A DNA stretch of 10,000 nt from Flavobacterium sp. (lineage in GTDB: Bacteria; Bacteroidota; Bacteroidia; Flavobacteriales; Flavobacteriaceae). Every line of letters begins with the position of its first letter. Position 1 is the first letter of the stretch. The notes beneath the pieces were generated by a model. It had not been told where the DNA came from, made no database searches, and saw only the letters and a program-made list of their open reading frames with translations. The stretch lies in contig NZ_JAIWOF010000211.1 in assembly GCF_020217025.1 (NCBI RefSeq), forward strand, positions 1 to 10,000, given 5' to 3'. Below are positions 6,949-10,000 of the stretch, piece by piece. A program made the position numbers and the translations under genes.

Positions 6949-7419
6949 ATGAAAAACAGTGCAATATTAGCAAATCGGTTTAGAGAAGTGATTCTCAACG
7001 GAGTTTGGATAGCCAATACAAACTTTAAAAACGAATTGACAACTGTTGATTGGAAATTAGCTACTACAAAACACCAAAACTTGAATACAATTGCCGTATT
7101 AGCACAACACATTCACTACTACGTTAATGGAATAAAACAGGTTTTTTTAAATGGAAATTTAGAAATTAGAGATCGTTTTAGTTTCGATTTTCCCGAAATA
7201 GAATCTCAGTCACAATGGGAAGATTTTTTAGCCAAATTTTGGAAAGACGCAGAAGAATTTGCCGAATTGATTGAAAAAATGTCAGAAGAGAAACTTCTAG
7301 AAAACTTTGTTGATGAGAAATATGGTTCTTATTTAAGAAATATTGACGCAATGATTGAACATAGTTATTATCATTTAGGCCAAATTGTCCTCATAAAAAA
7401 ATTACTAAAAACAACATAG
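6949..7419 (+). CDS. DinB-family (DinB/YfiT four-helix) putative metal-binding protein
   Basis: A 156-residue all-helical cytosolic protein. The DinB fold binds a divalent metal with three His; here candidates are His54 (or His56) in L-A-Q-H-I-H-Y-Y-V-N-G and the pair His138/His142 in M-I-E-H-S-Y-Y-H-L-G-Q-I-V-L-I-K-K, the usual H-x3-H in the last helix. The length fits the family. Some relatives are thiol-dependent S-transferases (bacillithiol or mycothiol), but most are uncharacterised, and no thiol cofactor genes lie nearby. It is the last gene of the plus-strand run. Its stop codon lies in the stem of a hairpin shared with the convergent cysteine desulfurase gene. The ATG at 6949 is chosen because it gives M-K-N-S-A-I-L-A-N-R-F leading straight into the first helix. 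Confidence 0.85.
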   Translation: MKNSAILANRFREVILNGVWIANTNFKNELTTVDWKLATTKHQNLNTIAVLAQHIHYYVNGIKQVFLNGNLEIRDRFSFDFPEIESQSQWEDFLAKFWKDAEEFAELIEKMSEEKLLENFVDEKYGSYLRNIDAMIEHSYYHLGQIVLIKKLLKTT

Positions 7420-7441
7420 GCTGATTAATTTTCAGCTTATG
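7415..7441. terminator. Compact bidirectional terminator-like hairpin between convergent genes
   Basis: Arms CATAGGCTGA (7415-7424) and TCAGCTTATG (7432-7441) pair over 10 bp with a single G-T wobble, around a 7-nt loop. The DinB stop (TAG, 7417-7419) and the desulfurase stop (minus-strand TAA, 7439-7437) both fall within the stem. On the minus strand the hairpin is followed by TTGTTTTTAG and then a run of seven T, a fair intrinsic terminator. On the plus strand only CTTGTTTT follows, so that direction is weaker. Confidence 0.6.
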
Positions 7442-8558
7442 CTTGTTTTAAAGCCTCCACCAATAAATCAATATCTTCTTTCGTATTAAAATGGCTGAAT
7501 GAGATTCGCAAACTTGGTTTTTTGGTCTCTTCTGGAGATAGAAATTCGGCTAAAACGTGCGATGGTTTAACACTTCCGCTCTGGCAAGCACTTCCTCGTG
7601 AAACGGCAATTCCTTTCATATCCAACGTAAATAATAACATTGAAGTCTTTTCTTCCGATAAAGGCAATTGAACATTCAAAAGATTATAAAACGTGTTTTC
7701 TCCATTGATTTTTACCTCTGGAAATACTTTTTTCAATTCAGAAAAACAATAATTTTTTAAATCGGAAATGTAATTGGTGTCGTTTTCTAAATTCGTACAA
7801 GCTAATTCTAAGGCTTTTGCCATACCAACGACTTGATGTACGGCTTCGGTTCCGGCACGCATGCCTTTTTCTTGCTCGCCACCAAAAATCATGGGTTGTA
7901 GCATGGAATTCTTTTTGATGAAAGCAAACCCAACTCCTTTTGGACCATGAAATTTGTGTGCAGAAGCTACTAAAAAATCAACTCCCAACTCTTGTACATC
8001 TAAATTCGTTTTTCCGATAGATTGTACCGTATCGCAATGAAAAAGTGCTTTTGCATACTTGCATAGGTCCGAAACACGTTTGATGTCTAAAATCGTTCCT
8101 ATTTCGTTATTTACGTGGATTAATGATACTAATGTTGAAACATCTGAATGCAATTTAGAAGCCAAATCATGATAATCGATGTTTCCGTTGGATAAAATGG
8201 TAATGTATTCGACTTGAATTCCGAACTCTTTTGCTAAATGTTCGACAGTATGCAACGTAGCGTGATGTTCGATTTTAGTTGTAATGATGCGTTTAATTCC
8301 CAAATCTTTCACAGCGCTGGTTAAAATCCAGTTTGTGGCTTCTGTAGCACTTGATGTGAAAATAATTTCAGAAGCTTGTGCATTAAGCAATTTCGCAATG
8401 GATTTTCGGGATGATTCCAATAAAGTCTTGGCACTTCGACCAAAACTGTGGGTGGAAGATGGGTTTCCGAAATCGTTTTGAAGCACGTTCATCATAGCGG
8501 TAATCACTTCTGGATGAATTGGCGTGGTTGCTGCGTTATCTAAATACACTTTTTTCAT
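7437..8558 (-). CDS. Cysteine desulfurase, group I (NifS/IscS-like)
   Basis: A PLP enzyme that converts L-cysteine to alanine and leaves a persulfide on its active-site Cys, which is passed on for Fe-S cluster assembly or thiolation of tRNA and cofactors. The 373-residue chain begins MKKVYLDNAATTP, the family hallmark. Key residues are present: His98 in T-K-I-E-H-H-A (stacks on PLP), Asp176 and Gln179 in H-C-D-T-V-Q-S, the PLP Schiff-base Lys202 in S-A-H-K-F-H-G-P-K-G, and catalytic Cys325 in S-R-G-S-A-C-Q-S-G-S. That long Cys loop marks group I rather than SufS. IscS itself is somewhat longer, and no iscU, iscA, sufE or tRNA-thiolation gene is adjacent, so its partner is unknown. It is a single-gene unit: convergent with the DinB gene, divergent from the lipoprotein gene. 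Confidence 0.95.
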   Translation of the reverse strand: MKKVYLDNAATTPIHPEVITAMMNVLQNDFGNPSSTHSFGRSAKTLLESSRKSIAKLLNAQASEIIFTSSATEATNWILTSAVKDLGIKRIITTKIEHHATLHTVEHLAKEFGIQVEYITILSNGNIDYHDLASKLHSDVSTLVSLIHVNNEIGTILDIKRVSDLCKYAKALFHCDTVQSIGKTNLDVQELGVDFLVASAHKFHGPKGVGFAFIKKNSMLQPMIFGGEQEKGMRAGTEAVHQVVGMAKALELACTNLENDTNYISDLKNYCFSELKKVFPEVKINGENTFYNLLNVQLPLSEEKTSMLLFTLDMKGIAVSRGSACQSGSVKPSHVLAEFLSPEETKKPSLRISFSHFNTKEDIDLLVEALKQA

Positions 8559-8652
8559 TTGAGGCTTTTAATTGTTTTTTAAAGGACAAATGGAATTCGC
8601 ACATAAAAATTGGTAAAAAAATCAAAAAATGGTAAGTGCTCATTTCATATCG

Positions 8653-8660
8653 CAAAGATA
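8653..8660 (-). promoter_or_regulatory. Candidate -7 box of the cysteine desulfurase gene
   Basis: On the minus strand this reads TATCTTTG, an exact match to TAnnTTTG and a form often seen in Bacteroidota promoters. It would give a leader of about 85-90 nt before the ATG at 8558. No TTTG is found at the usual -33 distance. It lies in the 212-bp divergent region 8559-8770; I see no riboswitch or strong hairpin in that leader. Confidence 0.5.
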
Positions 8661-8714
8661 CAAATCATTTTATTTTAGAAATCTTAAAATCAATTCGTAT
8701 TGAAATTAACAAAC

Positions 8715-8749
8715 TTTAGCAAATTAATAAATTAAAACCTTTATTTTTG
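8715..8749 (+). promoter_or_regulatory. Candidate promoter of the small lipoprotein gene
   Basis: TATTTTTG (8742-8749) matches the -7 consensus TAnnTTTG. A TTTAG at 8715-8719, 22 nt upstream, is an imperfect -33 element. Transcription would start near 8754-8756, about 15 nt before the ATG at 8771. Low complexity of the DNA makes chance matches possible. Confidence 0.45.
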
Positions 8750-8770
8750 TTGCATAAATTAGATGAATAA

Positions 8771-9274
8771 ATGAAAAAACTTATTGTTTTAGCCGCTTCC
8801 ATTTTTATGCTTCAGGCTTGTGATGATGGCGATATAACCCTAGAATCTTTTAATTTTGACGAACAAATCGTTAGAGAGTGTACCGATAATAATTTGATTT
8901 TTAAAATTAATAATGATGAATTATTACTAATCAACATTCCAGAATCGAGTTTTGCCAATGTTGAAACACCTGATGGAAGTCCACGAATAGTAAATGTAAG
9001 TACATCGAATCAGATTATCTATAGAATTTATTCCGACAATGTAAGCACTAATAATATTTGTTCTTTAATTCCACCTGCGACACCCGTTGTAAAAAACGAA
9101 TGGAATGCTACTGGTGGAACAATTGAAATTATTACAGACGCGCTTTATGCTTCAGATGGAATTACAATAACAGGATATAATCATAACATTAAATTTGTTA
9201 ATGTAAACTTTTCTGGAAGTTCTAATTCATTTAGTTTTACGGAATATAATTTTGGAAATTACGTAACGAATTAA
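8771..9274 (+). CDS. Small lipoprotein of unknown function, probably surface-exposed
   Basis: A 167-residue protein with a clear lipoprotein signal: MKKLIVLAASIFMLQAC, lipobox L14-Q15-A16-C17. The residues right after Cys17 are D-D-G-D, an acidic tract that resembles the lipoprotein export signal which sends Bacteroidota lipoproteins to the cell surface. The mature part has no family I can name. It looks mainly beta-stranded, rich in Asn, Ser, Thr and Ile, with two further Cys (37 and 97) that could form a disulfide. The C-terminus ends in an aromatic/Asn-rich stretch (S-F-S-F-T-E-Y-N-F-G-N-Y-V-T-N). It is a single-gene unit between a candidate promoter and a strong terminator. I recall similar C-D-D-G-D-I-T lipoproteins in flavobacteria, but no function is established. 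Confidence 0.85.
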   Translation: MKKLIVLAASIFMLQACDDGDITLESFNFDEQIVRECTDNNLIFKINNDELLLINIPESSFANVETPDGSPRIVNVSTSNQIIYRIYSDNVSTNNICSLIPPATPVVKNEWNATGGTIEIITDALYASDGITITGYNHNIKFVNVNFSGSSNSFSFTEYNFGNYVTN

Positions 9275-9295
9275 ATATAAAAATTTCAAAAAAAT

Positions 9296-9330
9296 AAAAG
9301 GACTATTCAAATTTGAGTAGTCCTTTTTTT
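9296..9330. terminator. Strong bidirectional intrinsic terminator
   Basis: Arms AAAAGGACTATTCAAA (9296-9311) and TTTGAGTAGTCCTTTT (9312-9327) are complementary except for one T-G wobble, and the central bases form the loop. Seven T follow on the plus strand (9324-9330), and on the minus strand the hairpin is followed by CTTTTATTTTTTT. It therefore can stop transcription from the lipoprotein gene (+) and from the Smr-domain gene (-), which converge here. Confidence 0.9.
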
Positions 9331-9372
9331 ATTTCTTGAAGTGAAATGGTAGTAAAATTATCATCCAAAATC

Positions 9373-9933
9373 TTACTTCACATTTTGCTTAATATACACT
9401 TCGGTTGCTCCTAAACCATATTTTTGATAGTTCGCATCTTGGAATGAAATGTTGTCATAACGTCCCAACATAAAATCCAATTCGGCTTTCAAAACACCTT
9501 CACCAACGCCGTGAATAAATACCACTTTTGGCATCCTATTTTTGATAGCAAAATCGAGTTGGCGTTTTGCAGTTTCCATTTGCAAAGTCAGAATATCATA
9601 GTTGCTCATTCCGCGTTTTGAAGGCACTAATTTTTCGATATGCAAATCTACTTCTAAGACAAATTCATCCTTACGAGAACGCTTTTCTTTGACAAAACTG
9701 CGCTTTTTCGGCTCTTCTTTATCCTTTAAAACAGAACTTAAACTTTGATTAGAGAACAAACCACTTAACTCATTGGAATTGTTTATTTTAATCAATTCGT
9801 TGACAAAAAATGTCATCACGAAATTATCGGTAGTTTCCACCGAAATTTCATTATTTTGAACCTTAATTACTACTCCCGAAATGTCGTCATCTAAAACCGC
9901 AACCTTATCTCCTATTTTAAATTTCTGTATCAT
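9373..9933 (-). CDS. Smr-domain protein with KOW-like N-terminus (MutS2-tail-like)
   Basis: A 186-residue cytosolic protein. Residues 1-50 (M-I-Q-K-F-K-I-G-D-K-V-A-V-L, then G-V-V-I-K-V and a strand-rich stretch) resemble the KOW/SH3-like segment that precedes Smr in MutS2. A charged Lys/Glu/Arg linker follows (about 65-90). The C-terminal Smr domain carries E-V-D-L-H-I (the D-x-H motif, usually LDLHG) and V-V-F-I-H-G-V-G-E-G-V-L (the H-G-x-G-x-G motif), and ends in Y-G-L-G-A-T-E-V-Y-I. Smr domains are nucleases or nucleic-acid binders; in MutS2 they act on DNA or on stalled ribosomes. The MutS ATPase part is absent, so this is a stand-alone type. I chose the ATG at 9933, not 9957: the longer form adds only M-M-E-K-K-K-K-K and overlaps the upstream frame more. 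The gene converges on the lipoprotein gene. Confidence 0.87.
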   Translation of the reverse strand: MIQKFKIGDKVAVLDDDISGVVIKVQNNEISVETTDNFVMTFFVNELIKINNSNELSGLFSNQSLSSVLKDKEEPKKRSFVKEKRSRKDEFVLEVDLHIEKLVPSKRGMSNYDILTLQMETAKRQLDFAIKNRMPKVVFIHGVGEGVLKAELDFMLGRYDNISFQDANYQKYGLGATEVYIKQNVK

Positions 9934-10000
9934 TTTCTTCTTCTTTTTCTCCATCATTTTTAGATGGAATTTTCTTCATCAATCTAAATAATCCAAACAT
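9917..10000 (-). CDS. C-terminal end of an unidentified gene (open at the right edge)
   Basis: A frame open from the right edge ends in TAA at 9919-9917. The visible 27 codons read M-F-G-L-F-R-L-M-K-K-I-P-S-K, then an acidic Glu/Asn/Asp tail. It overlaps the chosen start of the Smr gene by 17 bp, the kind of overlap seen within operons. A hydrophobic/basic stretch followed by a charged tail could be the cytoplasmic end of a membrane protein, or a separate very short ORF starting at 10000. The part seen is too short to name, and chance openness over 27 codons is possible. Confidence 0.4.
   Translation of the reverse strand: MFGLFRLMKKIPSKNDGEKEEENDTEI

Noticed and set aside
8559..8770. Divergent 212-bp intergenic region checked for a riboswitch, small RNA or tRNA
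   Set aside because: Only promoter-like boxes and short imperfect repeats (two TGGTAA copies) are visible; no stable stem or known RNA motif.
9934..9957. Longer Smr-gene start with M-M-E-K-K-K-K-K
   Set aside because: The extra residues are a poly-Lys stretch from purine-rich DNA; the ATG at 9933 leads directly into the KOW-like segment.
1..10000. Search for CRISPR, transposons, phage, toxin-antitoxin or defence genes
   Set aside because: No repeat array, transposase, integrase or known defence domain was found; all sizeable genes are accounted for by efflux, housekeeping or small unknown exported proteins.

Overview
The window looks like ordinary chromosomal DNA from a Flavobacterium-like member of the Flavobacteriaceae (phylum Bacteroidota). 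Reasons: it is AT-rich; coding starts lack Shine-Dalgarno sequences and have A/T-rich leaders; several upstream regions carry the Bacteroidota -7 type box TAnnTTTG; one lipoprotein has an acidic tract right after its lipid-attachment Cys, like known Bacteroidota surface-export signals; and the PyrE, Nudix and Smr proteins have a flavobacterial look. The genus is inferred from memory of these families, not from a search.

Left third (1-4643, all minus strand): a tripartite RND multidrug efflux operon, transcribed right to left as adaptor lipoprotein (HlyD/AcrA-like), inner-membrane pump (AcrB-like, HAE1 type) and outer-membrane channel lipoprotein (OprM/NodT-like, cut by the window's left edge). 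Adaptor and pump are 18 bp apart, and pump and channel genes overlap by 14 bp. The most striking DNA feature of the window is here: a perfect 14-bp inverted repeat with a 3-nt loop inside the signal-peptide codons of the channel gene. A shorter dyad in the leader of the adaptor gene is a candidate operator. No regulator gene of TetR, MarR or AraC type is visible.

Middle (4747-7419): a small unrecognised exported protein lies between the efflux operon and a Nudix hydrolase gene, all on the minus strand. The Nudix gene is divergent from pyrE (orotate phosphoribosyltransferase, pyrimidine synthesis), with only 7 bp between the two start codons, so promoter elements must lie inside coding sequence. 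pyrE leads a plus-strand run with an SRPBCC-fold protein and a DinB-family protein.

Right third (7415-10000): the DinB gene converges on a NifS/IscS-type cysteine desulfurase gene through a compact hairpin whose stem contains both stop codons. A 212-bp divergent intergenic region (8559-8770) holds candidate promoters for the desulfurase and for a small, probably surface-exposed lipoprotein of unknown function. The lipoprotein gene ends at a strong bidirectional terminator facing a minus-strand gene for a short KOW-like plus Smr-domain protein. An open frame enters from the right edge and overlaps the start of the Smr gene.

I found no RNA gene, CRISPR array, transposon, phage gene or defence system. 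No stretch longer than 300 bases lacks a gene. Apart from a few regulatory-looking DNA structures and two unknown exported proteins, this is a housekeeping and efflux region.
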